From contig NZ_AZXF01000005.1 in the NCBI RefSeq assembly GCF_000515115.1, forward strand, positions 186,001-250,000: a stretch of 64,000 nucleotides of DNA, written 5' to 3'. Each line of letters opens with the position of its first letter. The stretch's first letter is position 1. Under the pieces are notes generated by a model. The model searched no databases, was not told the origin of the DNA, and worked only from the letters and a program-made list of their open reading frames with translations. This DNA comes from Nocardiopsis sp. CNT312. Lineage in GTDB: Bacteria > Actinomycetota > Actinomycetes > Streptosporangiales > Streptosporangiaceae. Shown here one piece after another: positions 25,418 to 33,623 of the stretch. Position numbers and translations under genes: made by a program.

Positions 25418-26170
25418 TCAGGCGCCGTTGCGTCGGCGCACTCCGAGGACGATGAGGGTCATTCCGGCAGCGGCGGTGACCAGGGCGGTGGCGACCATGC
25501 TGAGCAGTCCAGAACCACCCGTCGTGGCGAGCGCGCCGCCTCCGGACCGGTCCTGTTCAGGCGTGTCTTCCCGATCCGATCCGCCGCCGTCGCCACCACC
25601 GTCACCGCCACCGTCACCACCACCGTCACCACCACCGTCACCGCCACCGTCGCCACCACCGTCACCGCCACCCTGGCCACCGCCGTCACCACCACCGTCA
25701 CCACCACCGTCGCCACCACCGTCGCCACCACCGTCGCCACCGCCGTCGCCACCACCGTCGCCACCACCGTCACCGCCGCCGCTGTCACCGCCACCCTCGC
25801 CGCCGCTGTCACCGCCACCCTCGCCGCCGCCGTCACCGCCACCCTCGCCATAGCCGTCACCGCCACCCTCGCCATAGCCGTCACCCGGGGTCTCCCCTCC
25901 GTCATACGGCCCGTCCGTGGACGACGCCTGACCGCCGACCGTCTCGGCGTCACCCCCCAGACAGGCGGCCCCGGCCACCCCGACGACGGCGATGGCGTTG
26001 CCGCAGACGTTGACGGGGACGTCCAGGTCGAGAACGGACTGGTTACCACCGAGGAGGGAACCGTTCCCGGAGGTGGCCACGTCGCTGTCGGCGTGGACAC
26101 CGGTGGCGGTGGCGGTGAGGAGTCCGGCCGCCATGAGGGCGGTGAGGCGTGCGGAAGCCGTGTAGGGCAT
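25418..26170 (-). CDS. Wall-anchored chaplin with Gly/Asp stalk and LATTG sorting signal
   Basis: 250 residues. A signal peptide precedes one chaplin domain (residues about 28-78: SDVATSGNGSLLGGNQ, DVPVNVCGN, VAGAACLG) with both Cys. A stalk of roughly 100 residues repeats GGGDGGGDGGGDG and GEGGGDGYGEGGG. The end is LATTG, a hydrophobic segment (LLSMVATALVTAAAGMTLIVLG) and RRR: the LAxTG signal used by class E sortases in Streptomyces long chaplins. Long chaplins normally have two domains, so one domain on a Gly/Asp stalk is unusual. The stalk DNA (about 25580-25890) is a 9-12 bp microsatellite and could vary in length. Confidence 0.88.
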   Translation of the reverse strand: MPYTASARLTALMAAGLLTATATGVHADSDVATSGNGSLLGGNQSVLDLDVPVNVCGNAIAVVGVAGAACLGGDAETVGGQASSTDGPYDGGETPGDGYGEGGGDGYGEGGGDGGGEGGGDSGGEGGGDSGGGDGGGDGGGDGGGDGGGDGGGDGGGDGGGDGGGQGGGDGGGDGGGDGGGDGGGDGGGDGGGDGGGSDREDTPEQDRSGGGALATTGGSGLLSMVATALVTAAAGMTLIVLGVRRRNGA

Positions 26171-26329
26171 GGAATGTCCTTCGGTCGACGAGGTAGGAGA
26201 GGCGTCTGCTGCTCGTGGACCGCGGACGGCGGCTCCCAGCCCGATCAGGCGAAGGAGAGGGCACCCACCGGGAACCGGTGGAGCGGTCGCGCACAGGGGT
26301 GCGCGGACCGGCCGCGGTCGAGAACGCGG

Positions 26330-27259
26330 CTAGTCAGGGGAGAAAGAGGGGTCGTCCGCGGCGTCGCGGACCACCAGAGTAGGGTCGCCGGGAAGGGCGA
26401 TCCGGTGGGCCTGGGGGACGAAGTACAGGTCCCTGGCCATGAGATATCCGGCCGCGCCGGGCGCGGGGAAGGACGGAGCGGACGAACCGGTCGCGTCGGA
26501 GGCCGCTGAGTGCGGAGCACCGCCAGGCGCGAGGTGCACACGGTTGTCGGACTGCTCGTCGTGGGCGGAGCGGGCCGCCTCGTCGCGGGCCGCCTCCCGG
26601 ACGGCTTCGGACGGAAGGCCGCCTGTGACGGCCGCGGTGCCCACGGGCTCGACCGCTCCACCACCGGCCTCGGCACCGTCGGGCTGCTCGTCTTCGGATA
26701 CCGCGGCGGAGCCACCGGTTCCAGACGGGGGCAGCTGGATCGGGACCCCGAGGGCCACACCGTCGGCCACGCGCGCCGGTTCGGCGAGACCGGTGGTGAC
26801 GGTGTCCATCAGTGCGGACTCGCTCAGGGATCCGTCTGCGGACTCCACCACGCTCCGTCCGGTGCGGGCCAGACCCCTGACGAGGTCGTCCGCGCCGTCG
26901 GCGGTGGCGGCACCGACCGTGTCCAGACCGTCCGCGGAGAGTGCCGCGGTGGGTCGGAGCACAGTCTCGGTGAGCGTCCCGGTGGTCGAGGCGGTCCGTG
27001 AAGCGGTCTCGGAGAGCATGGGACGACGGGTGTCGGGCAGAGCGCGGTCGGCGTTCCCGGCCGCTTCCTCCGGCAGTCCGACGATTGTGCCGACCAGGCC
27101 GCCGGCCTCAGGGTCAGCCTCAGCGTGGGCGACACCGACCCCGGCGAGCCACGCGGCAGCGGCAAGGCCCGACAGGAGCAGCAGGCGGAGGCAGGCACCA
27201 CGGGAACCGAAGGGCACGCGACCGGCTGCGGCCGGTCCCCCCCGCTCCGTGAAAGCCAT
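26330..27259 (-). CDS. Secreted protein of unknown function beside the chaplins
   Basis: 309 residues from ATG 27259, after AAGGGGC. A signal peptide is clear (LRLLLLSGLAAAAWLAGVGVAHA). The mature part is Ala/Thr/Ser/Glu-rich, probably extended, with conserved-looking ends (GLVGTIVGLPEEA near the start; FPAPGAAGYLMARDLYFVPQ at the end). No enzyme motif. The same strand and adjacency suggest a role with the chaplins at the hyphal surface, but this is inference from position. Confidence 0.65.
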   Translation of the reverse strand: MAFTERGGPAAAGRVPFGSRGACLRLLLLSGLAAAAWLAGVGVAHAEADPEAGGLVGTIVGLPEEAAGNADRALPDTRRPMLSETASRTASTTGTLTETVLRPTAALSADGLDTVGAATADGADDLVRGLARTGRSVVESADGSLSESALMDTVTTGLAEPARVADGVALGVPIQLPPSGTGGSAAVSEDEQPDGAEAGGGAVEPVGTAAVTGGLPSEAVREAARDEAARSAHDEQSDNRVHLAPGGAPHSAASDATGSSAPSFPAPGAAGYLMARDLYFVPQAHRIALPGDPTLVVRDAADDPSFSPD

Positions 27260-27477
27260 CGGTGCCCCTTCGATTCCACTGCCACTGTGCGGCCTAGCCG
27301 CGCTCACGTGAGGGTGCCGGGCGGCTTCCGCTCTCTGACGCGAGCGGAGCACCGCAGCACCCTTCGACTGACCGCAACATTAACATCACGTTGGGTGATC
27401 GCGCACGAGAAAGCGCGCCTCCTTCGGCGGACTTCCCACTTTCTCCGAACACCCTGCCCTGACAAAGCGGGACATAG

Positions 27478-28800
27478 TCAGATCATGTCGATGAACCGGT
27501 CCAACACCCGCACACCAAACCGAAGGCCGTCGACCGGGACACGCTCGTCGACCCCGTGGAACATGCCGGAGAAGTCCAGCTCGGGAGGCAGCTTCAGCGG
27601 CGAGAACCCGAAGTTGCGCACCCCGAGTTTGGCGAAACTCTTGGCGTCGGTACCGCCGGAGAGGCAGTAGGGCACGGCCTTGGCCCCGGGGTCCTCCGCC
27701 AGCAGGGACGCCTGCATGGCGTGGACCAGCCCGCCCTCGAAGGGGGTCTCGACGGCGGGCAGGTGAGCGATGAACTCGCGGTCGACCTTGGGGCCCAGCA
27801 GCCGGTCGATCTGCTCGAAGTACTCCTCCTCCGTTCCGGGGAGGAAGCGGCCGTCCACCTGCGCGGAGGCCTCACCGGGGATGACGTTGGCCTTGTATCC
27901 CCCGTCCAGCACCGTGGGGTTGAGGGTGTTGCGCAGCGTGGCACCGATCATGCTGGCGATCGGGCCGAGCCGGGCGACCGTGGCGTCGACGTCACTCTCA
28001 TCGAAGGCGATCCCGAACTCCTCGCAGATCTCCTCCAGGAACGTGCGCACGGTCGGGGTGAGCCGCACCGGTGCCCGGTACTCGCCCAGGCGCGCCACCG
28101 CCGCCGCCAGTTCGGTGACCGCGTTGTCGTCGTTGACCATCGAACCGTGCCCGGCCGTGCCGCGCGCGGTCAGCTTCATCCAGGCGATGCCCTTCTCCGC
28201 GGTCTCCACGAGGTAGAGGCGGCGATTGTCCTTCACCGTGAAGGAGAAGCCGCCGACCTCGCTGATCGCGGCGTCGCAGTCGGCGAACAGCTCGGGGTGC
28301 TCGGCGACCAGGTAGCGGGCGCCCCACGTCCCGGCGGCCTCCTCGTCGGCGAGGTAGGCCAGCACGATGTCGCGCGGCGGGCGGCGGCCCTCGCGCATCC
28401 GCTGGCGCAGCACGGCGAGCACCATGGCGTCCATGTTCTTCATGTCGACGGCGCCGCGGCCCCACACACAGTCATCGGCGACCTCACCCGCGAAGGGGTG
28501 GTGGGTCCAGTCCTCGGCGGCGGCCGGGACGACGTCCAGGTGCCCGTGGACGAGCAGGGGCGGGCGGCTGGAGTCCTCACCCTCGATCCGTGTGACCACA
28601 TTGCTGCGGCCGGGGTGCTTCTCATAGATCCGGGACTCGACGCCCACCTCGTCGAGCTTCCCGGCGACGTACTCGGCGGCCTCGCGCTCACCGGGCCCCG
28701 AGTGGTCGCCGTAGTTGGAGGTGTCGATCCTGATGAGCTCCCTGCACAGGTCGACGACCTCGACCTCCGCGGTGCTCAACCCCTGCTCCGGCTCTGCCAT
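27478..28800 (-). CDS. M20 family metallopeptidase (ArgE/DapE/ACY1-like)
   Basis: 440 residues; ATG 28800 is chosen because GGGAG precedes it. Zinc ligands are visible: VHGHLDVVP (His and Asp), WGRGAVDMKNMDA (bridging Asp), LADEEAAGTWGAR (catalytic Glu pair), and FHGVDERVPVDGL near the C-terminus. The dimerisation domain sits between, with TARGTAGHGSM. It matches the actinobacterial M20/M25/M40 group, cytoplasmic dipeptidases or amidohydrolases; substrate not predictable. It lies directly upstream of tRNA-Leu on the opposite strand. Confidence 0.88.
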   Translation of the reverse strand: MAEPEQGLSTAEVEVVDLCRELIRIDTSNYGDHSGPGEREAAEYVAGKLDEVGVESRIYEKHPGRSNVVTRIEGEDSSRPPLLVHGHLDVVPAAAEDWTHHPFAGEVADDCVWGRGAVDMKNMDAMVLAVLRQRMREGRRPPRDIVLAYLADEEAAGTWGARYLVAEHPELFADCDAAISEVGGFSFTVKDNRRLYLVETAEKGIAWMKLTARGTAGHGSMVNDDNAVTELAAAVARLGEYRAPVRLTPTVRTFLEEICEEFGIAFDESDVDATVARLGPIASMIGATLRNTLNPTVLDGGYKANVIPGEASAQVDGRFLPGTEEEYFEQIDRLLGPKVDREFIAHLPAVETPFEGGLVHAMQASLLAEDPGAKAVPYCLSGGTDAKSFAKLGVRNFGFSPLKLPPELDFSGMFHGVDERVPVDGLRFGVRVLDRFIDMI

Positions 28801-28957
28801 CTGTCCAGCTCCCGTCCGGCCTCGCCCTCTCGGCCTACTGACTGACGTTCCCGAGCCTGTCACACCGCGGCCCGACGGCGGGAAACTGGTTCGTGCCACT
28901 TCAGACCTTTGCTATGGTTGTCGTGTCCGGCGGCGAGATCCGCTGGCCATCGCACCG

Positions 28958-29045
28958 GTCCGGGTGGCGGAATAGGTAGACGCGCTAGCTTGAGGTGCTA
29001 GTGGCCGTTAAGGCTGTGGGGGTTCAAGTCCCCCCTCGGACACCA
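28958..29045 (+). tRNA. tRNA-Leu(GAG)
   Basis: 88 nt with encoded CCA. Acceptor GTCCGGG pairs with CTCGGAC; the anticodon stem CTAGC/GCTAG holds loop TTGAGGT, anticodon GAG; a long variable arm (TGGCCGTTAAGGCTG) is typical of class II tRNA-Leu. Confidence 0.95.
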
Positions 29046-29154
29046 GATCACCAGTGAAACCCCCTGCCATGAGCAGGGGTTTTCTTTTGCCACAGGACAG
29101 CCTCCACGAGGCTCCTCAGGTCACAGGCGTGGGGGCCGTCTCCCCCTCGGACAC
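29031..29154. repeat. Short direct repeat of the tRNA-Leu 3' end (possible att relic)
   Basis: CCCCCTCGGACAC at 29031-29043 (tRNA 3' end) recurs at 29142-29154. A duplicated tRNA 3' end followed by a plasmid-type gene fragment suggests an old integration. The stretch 29155-29390 shows no gene. Confidence 0.5.
29057..29083 (+). terminator. Terminator of tRNA-Leu
   Basis: CCCCTGC pairs with GCAGGGG around CATGA, followed by TTTTCTTTT, a classical intrinsic terminator. Confidence 0.85.
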
Positions 29155-29390
29155 TCTCGAAGTCCCCATGTCGCAGGTCAGAGCATCAGGGCGATGAAGG
29201 GCCAGAGCGCCTCCCTGCTGGCGGTGTCGGTCTTCCGGTCCGGCACGGGAGGAGGGGTGTTCGAAGACCGCGCTGCCCGAACACCCCCTACCGGGGACTC
29301 ATGCATTGGCCGGGAAGCCCTCTGGTGGTACCGCGCGGTGGACCGGAGTGACCGCGGAGCGCGCATCCGCCGTGCCCACCCTGTACGTCG

Positions 29391-29640
29391 TCACCGATGC
29401 GTCCCCGGTTCTCGGGACCGGAGATCTCTGCCGGCCGGGCCCATGTGACCGTGGCGGGCATCGGTGAGCAGGGTCATGCAGGAGACGACGATCATGCCGT
29501 CGACCGAGAGCGGGAACAGGGCCGACCGCCGCTCCGGCTCACCGTGGCGCTGGGCTTCGTACACATGGCCGTAGCTCACCACGGTCGCGATCATCGACGA
29601 CCGATCCGCGATCGCCCCGAAGGGCAACCGCCGCTCCAGA
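29391..29640 (-). pseudogene. DUF2637 (plasmid/AICE spread-type membrane protein) fragment
   Basis: The reverse strand encodes AIADRSSMIATVVSYGHVY, then a second hydrophobic stretch within ERRSALFPLSVDGMIVVSCM and a TLLTDAR end. This matches the first two helices of DUF2637 proteins, which accompany conjugative plasmids and AICEs (VISYSHAYELA, ALFPLSVDGMIVAAS). Later helices are missing and the frame ends early in unrelated residues; the N-terminus also looks replaced. A remnant, not a functional gene. Confidence 0.7.
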
Positions 29641-29668
29641 GGGGGCTCACCTGCGGCGAGAGTGGCGC

Positions 29669-29974
29669 TCAGGACTCCGCGGCGTGCCGGATAGCGTCGA
29701 GGACGATGTGCGCGACGTGATCGTCGACGAGCGAGTACTCGACCTCCCGGGCCCTGCGCTGGGCGGTGACGATCCGCGACGCGCGCAGCACACGCAGGTG
29801 CTGGGAGACCAGGGGCTGACTCGCCTCCAGGGCGTCCACGAGTTCGTGGACGCACCTGCCGCCCTCGGCCAGCTCCCGCACGATGCCCAGCCGGAGCGGG
29901 GAGGCCAGTGCCCGGAGCAGCTCACTGGCCGGGTGCAGTTCCCGCAGGGGGTCGAGAACGGAAGGCGTAGTCAT
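29669..29974 (-). CDS. ArsR/SmtB-family metal-responsive repressor
   Basis: 101 residues. The winged helix-turn-helix is plain: LLRALASPLRLGIVRELAEGGRCVHELV, recognition helix SQPLVSQHLRVLRASR, wing IVTAQRRAREVEYSL. The C-terminal VDDHVAHIVLDAIRHAAES has Asp and spaced His residues in the position of the alpha-5 zinc site of SmtB-type sensors. A perfect palindrome overlaps its start, implying autoregulation, and a Zur-box-like site lies just upstream. It follows a His-rich protein and a metal-transport operon on the same strand, so zinc or a similar metal is the likely signal. Confidence 0.85.
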   Translation of the reverse strand: MTTPSVLDPLRELHPASELLRALASPLRLGIVRELAEGGRCVHELVDALEASQPLVSQHLRVLRASRIVTAQRRAREVEYSLVDDHVAHIVLDAIRHAAES

Positions 29975-30006
29975 ATGCGCATATTAGCAAATGAAAACGG
30001 CTTCCA
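29973..30006. promoter_or_regulatory. Operators of the arsR gene: palindrome plus Zur-box-like site
   Basis: ATATGCGCATAT (29973-29984) is a perfect palindrome at the arsR start. TGAAAACGGCTTCCA (29992-30006) resembles actinobacterial Zur boxes and the site at 37492-37510. Confidence 0.55.
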
Positions 30007-30055
30007 TTCCCCCATGGGTCACGGCAGGCCCCCGCCACCGACCGGGGCGGATCGG

Positions 30056-30361
30056 TCAGTGGTCGTCCCAGTGACCCTCGTGTGCCGCGTGCCGGTGCCC
30101 GTCGTGCAGGTAGTCGACGTGGTCCTCATGCGGGACGGCGACGTGGCCGCAGCCGTGCCCGTGCTCGTGCGCGCCGTGCCCCTCGTGGACGACGTGGCCG
30201 GCCGGGACGCACTCGTCCACGTGGTCCTCGTGCACCCGGTGGACGTGCCCGTCGTGCGCGTAGTCGACGTGGTCGCCGTGCGGGAACGTCACGTGTCCAC
30301 AGGACTCGCCGTGGACGTGCGGGTGATCGCTGTGCGCGCGGTGCTCGGTCGTGCTGGTCAT
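30056..30361 (-). CDS. Histidine-rich metal-binding protein
   Basis: 101 residues from ATG 30361; the adjacent ATG 30364 is only 3 bases from AAGGAGG, so the second is preferred. About a quarter of the residues are His. A module of roughly HGDHVDYAHDGHVHRVHEDH recurs with variation (HEDHVDYLHDGHRHAAHEGH), along with two CGHV elements (ESCGHVTFPHGDH, GHGCGHVAVPHED). No signal peptide. It probably buffers or delivers zinc, nickel or cobalt inside the cell. It sits between the ABC operon and arsR, with its own AT-rich leader. Confidence 0.75.
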   Translation of the reverse strand: MTSTTEHRAHSDHPHVHGESCGHVTFPHGDHVDYAHDGHVHRVHEDHVDECVPAGHVVHEGHGAHEHGHGCGHVAVPHEDHVDYLHDGHRHAAHEGHWDDH

Positions 30362-30464
30362 CATCGGCCTCCTTGCCGTGGCGGAATGCTCGGTACACGG
30401 TCGCCGGAGGGGCCTCCGCCCGCGGAGGGCATGCGGCCGTCCCAGCGCCGTACAAGGAATCAAT

Positions 30465-30490
30465 GTATAGCAATACTTGCATATTACAAG
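30465..30490. promoter_or_regulatory. AT-rich leader with candidate ArsR site
   Basis: GCAATACTTGC (30470-30480) is an inverted repeat running into GCATATTACA. It shares GCATATTA with the palindrome region at the arsR start, so both could bind the ArsR protein. Confidence 0.4.
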
Positions 30491-30551
30491 GCAGGAGCCC
30501 CCACAGGCGAGGCGTACCTGAGGACGACTGCCAGCGACTGACCGTGGTTCG

Positions 30552-31349
30552 CTACGGCATGCGCTGGTTCCCGACGTGTTCTGACGGAGTATCGCTGTGC
30601 GGCCGGAACACCAGTTGCACACGGTCCCCGTCCTCCAGGACGCGTACCGAGATCCGGTAGACGGGTTCGAGCACCTCGGGTGTCAGCACGTCGACGGTTG
30701 GCCCGGCCTTGGCCACGCGGCCCTGGTCGAGCAGCACCAGGTGGTCGCAGTAGCGCGCGGCCAGGTTGAGGTCGTGCAGGACCACGACCGTGGTGATGCC
30801 GAGGGCACGCACCAGCTGGAGGACTTCGTGCTGGTAGCGGATATCCAGGTGGTTGGTCGGTTCGTCCAGGAGCAGGTGACCGGTCTGTTGTGTGAGCGCA
30901 CGGGCGATGAGGGTGCGCTGTTTCTCACCTCCGGACAGGGCGGCGAAGTTGCGGTCCGCCAAGTGGCGGATCCCGACACGCCGCAGCGCAGCCGCGGCGA
31001 TGCGGTGGTCGTCGGCGGTGTAGGCCTGTAGCGATGAGCGATGGGGAGCACGGCCGAGCAGGACCATCTCGGCGACGGTGACCGGTAGTTCCGGCGGCGC
31101 TTCCTGGGCCACCACGGCGATGCGCCGGGGCAGGTCCCGACCCGACAGTGCGCTCACCTGCTCGTCGTCGACGAGCACGGTCCCGTGCCGCGGGGTGAGC
31201 GCGGCGTACAGAATGCGCAACAGGGTGGTCTTCCCGCTGCCGTTCGGGCCGATGAGTCCGAGGACACGGCCTGAGCGTGCGTGGAGCTCGACCCCGGCGA
31301 GCGCGGGGGTTCCGTCGTAGGCGAACGTCACGTCTGCTGCACTGATCAC
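30552..31349 (-). CDS. ABC transporter ATP-binding protein, FecE/FepC type
   Basis: 265 residues. Walker A GPNGSGKTTLLR, Q-loop in IAVVAQEAPPELP, signature LSGGEKQRTLIARAL, Walker B LLLDEPTNHLDI and switch His in VVLHDLNLAARY are all present, so the ATPase should work. It belongs to the iron-siderophore/cobalamin class and pairs with the permease at 33624 and binding protein at 34811, although MFS and ATP-grasp genes lie between. Last gene of the operon. Confidence 0.92.
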   Translation of the reverse strand: MISAADVTFAYDGTPALAGVELHARSGRVLGLIGPNGSGKTTLLRILYAALTPRHGTVLVDDEQVSALSGRDLPRRIAVVAQEAPPELPVTVAEMVLLGRAPHRSSLQAYTADDHRIAAAALRRVGIRHLADRNFAALSGGEKQRTLIARALTQQTGHLLLDEPTNHLDIRYQHEVLQLVRALGITTVVVLHDLNLAARYCDHLVLLDQGRVAKAGPTVDVLTPEVLEPVYRISVRVLEDGDRVQLVFRPHSDTPSEHVGNQRMP

Positions 31350-31395
31350 GTTGGGCGACTCTCGTGGAGTGGGGGCGATGAAGGGGCCGTGGTCG

Positions 31396-32634
31396 TCACA
31401 GGACCGCCTCGGTCCGTGTGGCCGTCCTGGGATCGGCCAGGTCGCGGGCGCCGGGCACCGCCAGCGCGCTGAGCGCCGCGGCGATGGTCAGCAGTCCGCA
31501 GACCCACAGCACCGGGGTCTGGCCGATCGAGGTCAGCGCGTAGGGCAGGGCGATCAGGCCCAGCGGCGCGACACCGTGGGAGACCATGAAGTCGAAGGAG
31601 AACAGCCGGCCCATCCGTTCCGGCGGCACCTCCCTCTGGATGGCGCTGAACCAAGGAATATTGAACGCCTCGATCCCGATCCCGCCGAGGAAGTAGGCGA
31701 GCAGCACCAGCGCGGCGCCCCACTGCGGCGATACCGACGGCACGGTGAGCGCCAGCGGTACCAGGCCGTAGAGACTGAGCCCCACGAACGCGACGGTCCC
31801 GGGTCGGCGCGTAGTCCAGCGCGACAACAGCAGCGCCGCGGCCACGGCCCCGGCGGAGTAGCAGCCGAGCGCGATGCCGAGGAACGTGTTGCCACCCAGG
31901 TCGTTCCGGCTGACCAGCGGCAGGGTCAACTGCTGCACCGCGAACCCGAGTGCCAGCCAGACCACCAGTGCGCCGAGCCCGGTGACGAACCAGCGGTGCC
32001 TGCCCGCCTCGCGGAGTACCTCGGCGTAGTCGGCGAACGGGCGCCGCCGGGCGTCGTTGGACGGCGGGCGCTCGCCGCGCGGGAGGAGCAGTGCCAACCC
32101 GGCCGAGCAGATCCAGAGCAGGCCGGTGGCCGCGAGCGTGACCGGACCGCCGACCGTGATGTAGAGAAGGGCCGCCAGGGTCGGCCCGCCGACCAGCATC
32201 AGCCGGTTACTCAGTGTGGACAGCGCGTTGGCCCGCTGCCGGTCCGGTTCGGCCACCGCCTCGCCGATCAGGGCTTGGTACGCGCCGCGGAAGATGCCCT
32301 CGCCGATCCCGGCCACGAGAATCGCGGCGCAGATCGCCGGCACCGACACGGTGAACGCGGCGACCGACGCCAGGATCGCCGTTCCGCGGACTGCGCTCGC
32401 CGTGGTGAGCACGGTACGGCGGGGGTAGCCGTCGGTGATCATCCCGCCGGCGACCGCACCGACGACGAAGCCCGCCGTGCGTGAGCCGAGCACCAGCCCC
32501 AGGACCGCCACCCCGCCGTGGGTGTCGAGCAGGAACAGGGTGAGCGCCACCGGGGTGAGTGAAGTGGCCGTGCTGGACGCGGTGTAGCTCAGCCAGGCCA
32601 GCCGGAAGCGGCGGTTGCGCAGGATCGAGAGCAT
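31396..32634 (-). CDS. MFS transporter (enterobactin-exporter-like)
   Basis: 412 residues, 12 predicted helices. It begins MLSILRNRRFRLAWLSYTASSTATSLTPVAL, and the loop after helix 2 carries the MFS motif GGMITDGYPRRTVL. The family (MFS_3/EntS-like) often exports siderophores. It starts 9 bp after the ATP-grasp gene ends and is 46 bp from the ATPase, so it is part of the operon. Export of the cluster's product is the best guess. Confidence 0.85.
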   Translation of the reverse strand: MLSILRNRRFRLAWLSYTASSTATSLTPVALTLFLLDTHGGVAVLGLVLGSRTAGFVVGAVAGGMITDGYPRRTVLTTASAVRGTAILASVAAFTVSVPAICAAILVAGIGEGIFRGAYQALIGEAVAEPDRQRANALSTLSNRLMLVGGPTLAALLYITVGGPVTLAATGLLWICSAGLALLLPRGERPPSNDARRRPFADYAEVLREAGRHRWFVTGLGALVVWLALGFAVQQLTLPLVSRNDLGGNTFLGIALGCYSAGAVAAALLLSRWTTRRPGTVAFVGLSLYGLVPLALTVPSVSPQWGAALVLLAYFLGGIGIEAFNIPWFSAIQREVPPERMGRLFSFDFMVSHGVAPLGLIALPYALTSIGQTPVLWVCGLLTIAAALSALAVPGARDLADPRTATRTEAVL

Positions 32635-32643
32635 CGTGGCACC

Positions 32644-33576
32644 TCAGACCGCGACCGAGGGACGCCAGCCGGCGCGCGCCCCGTCGAAGTCGCGGGCGGC
32701 GGCCACCAGGAAGGAGGCCAGTTCCATCAGCGGTACCGGGTCCGTGCCCAGTTCGCGGTAGGTGGCAGTGCAGGTGGGGCAGGTGTTGACCTCGTAGACC
32801 CGCAGTTCGCCGGTCCGCTCATCGTGGGCGACATCGACACCTGCGAACAACGCGTTCATCGCTCGCGCGGCGCCCTCGGCGATGGCACAGAGCTCGGGGG
32901 TGAGCTCGGCACGGTGGCGGGTGTTGCCGGGGGCGTTGGAGATCCAGGTGCCCTCTGGGGCGATCCGCGTCACCGCGGCCACCGCATGGTGGTTGACGCA
33001 CAGCACACGGGTGTCGCGGTGCCCGGCCGGAACGAACGGCTGGACGTAGTACTGTTCGGGCCCGGGACCGAGCGAACCGGTGTAGTCGCGCACCGACGCC
33101 TCGTCAGTCAGCCGGTACATCCCGCGGCCCCGGGAGCTCATCAGCGGCTTGGTCACCATCGGATATCCGCGTTCGGCGGTCCAGGACACCAGGGTCTCCT
33201 CGTCGCGGCCCCACAGCACCGGCAGGTGCCGTACGCCGGCGCGGTGCAGCAGCACGGAGTTGAGGTACTTCGACTGCCCGCGCAGCAGCGTCATCGCGGA
33301 GTTGACCACGGGGAGTCCGGAGAGCCGGGCGGTCTCCAGCTGGTTCATGCCCAGGAGCAGGTAGTCCTCGTAGACCCAGCCGAACATCAGGTCGGGCGCC
33401 AGTTCGGAGCCGTCCACCAGGAACCGGGTGCCCTCCGCGGTCACCTCGGTGACCAGTTCGTCGGGGTGTACCCGGCGGGCGGCCCCGCCGAGGCGGCGGA
33501 TCTCGGCGAACAGGACGCGGTGGTCGTCGTCGTCATCGTCGTTACCGAGCAGGACGATCAGCGGTGCTTCAGCCAT
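32644..33576 (-). CDS. ATP-grasp ligase, RimK-like
   Basis: 310 residues from ATG 33576. ATP-grasp elements: nucleotide-binding YPMVTKPLMSSRGRGMYRL, hinge YYVQPFVPAGHRDTRVLCV, and metal ligands VAHDERTGELRVYEVNTCPT (Glu-x-Asn). RimK-type enzymes join a carboxylate to an amine via acyl phosphate. Within an operon of methyltransferase, PLP enzyme, exporter and ABC importer, it probably forms an amide bond in a small metal-chelating product. The unusual N-terminus has an Asp run (GNDDDDDDHR). Substrates unknown. Confidence 0.82.
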   Translation of the reverse strand: MAEAPLIVLLGNDDDDDDHRVLFAEIRRLGGAARRVHPDELVTEVTAEGTRFLVDGSELAPDLMFGWVYEDYLLLGMNQLETARLSGLPVVNSAMTLLRGQSKYLNSVLLHRAGVRHLPVLWGRDEETLVSWTAERGYPMVTKPLMSSRGRGMYRLTDEASVRDYTGSLGPGPEQYYVQPFVPAGHRDTRVLCVNHHAVAAVTRIAPEGTWISNAPGNTRHRAELTPELCAIAEGAARAMNALFAGVDVAHDERTGELRVYEVNTCPTCTATYRELGTDPVPLMELASFLVAAARDFDGARAGWRPSVAV

Positions 33577-33623
33577 CGTGGACGGAGCCTTCCTCGTCGG
33601 GGTGCGGCAGTGCGACAGTGGGA

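Noticed and set aside
25580..25890. Regular short repeats resembling a CRISPR or satellite
   Set aside because: The 9-12 bp unit has no spacers and is in frame as the Gly/Asp stalk of a chaplin.
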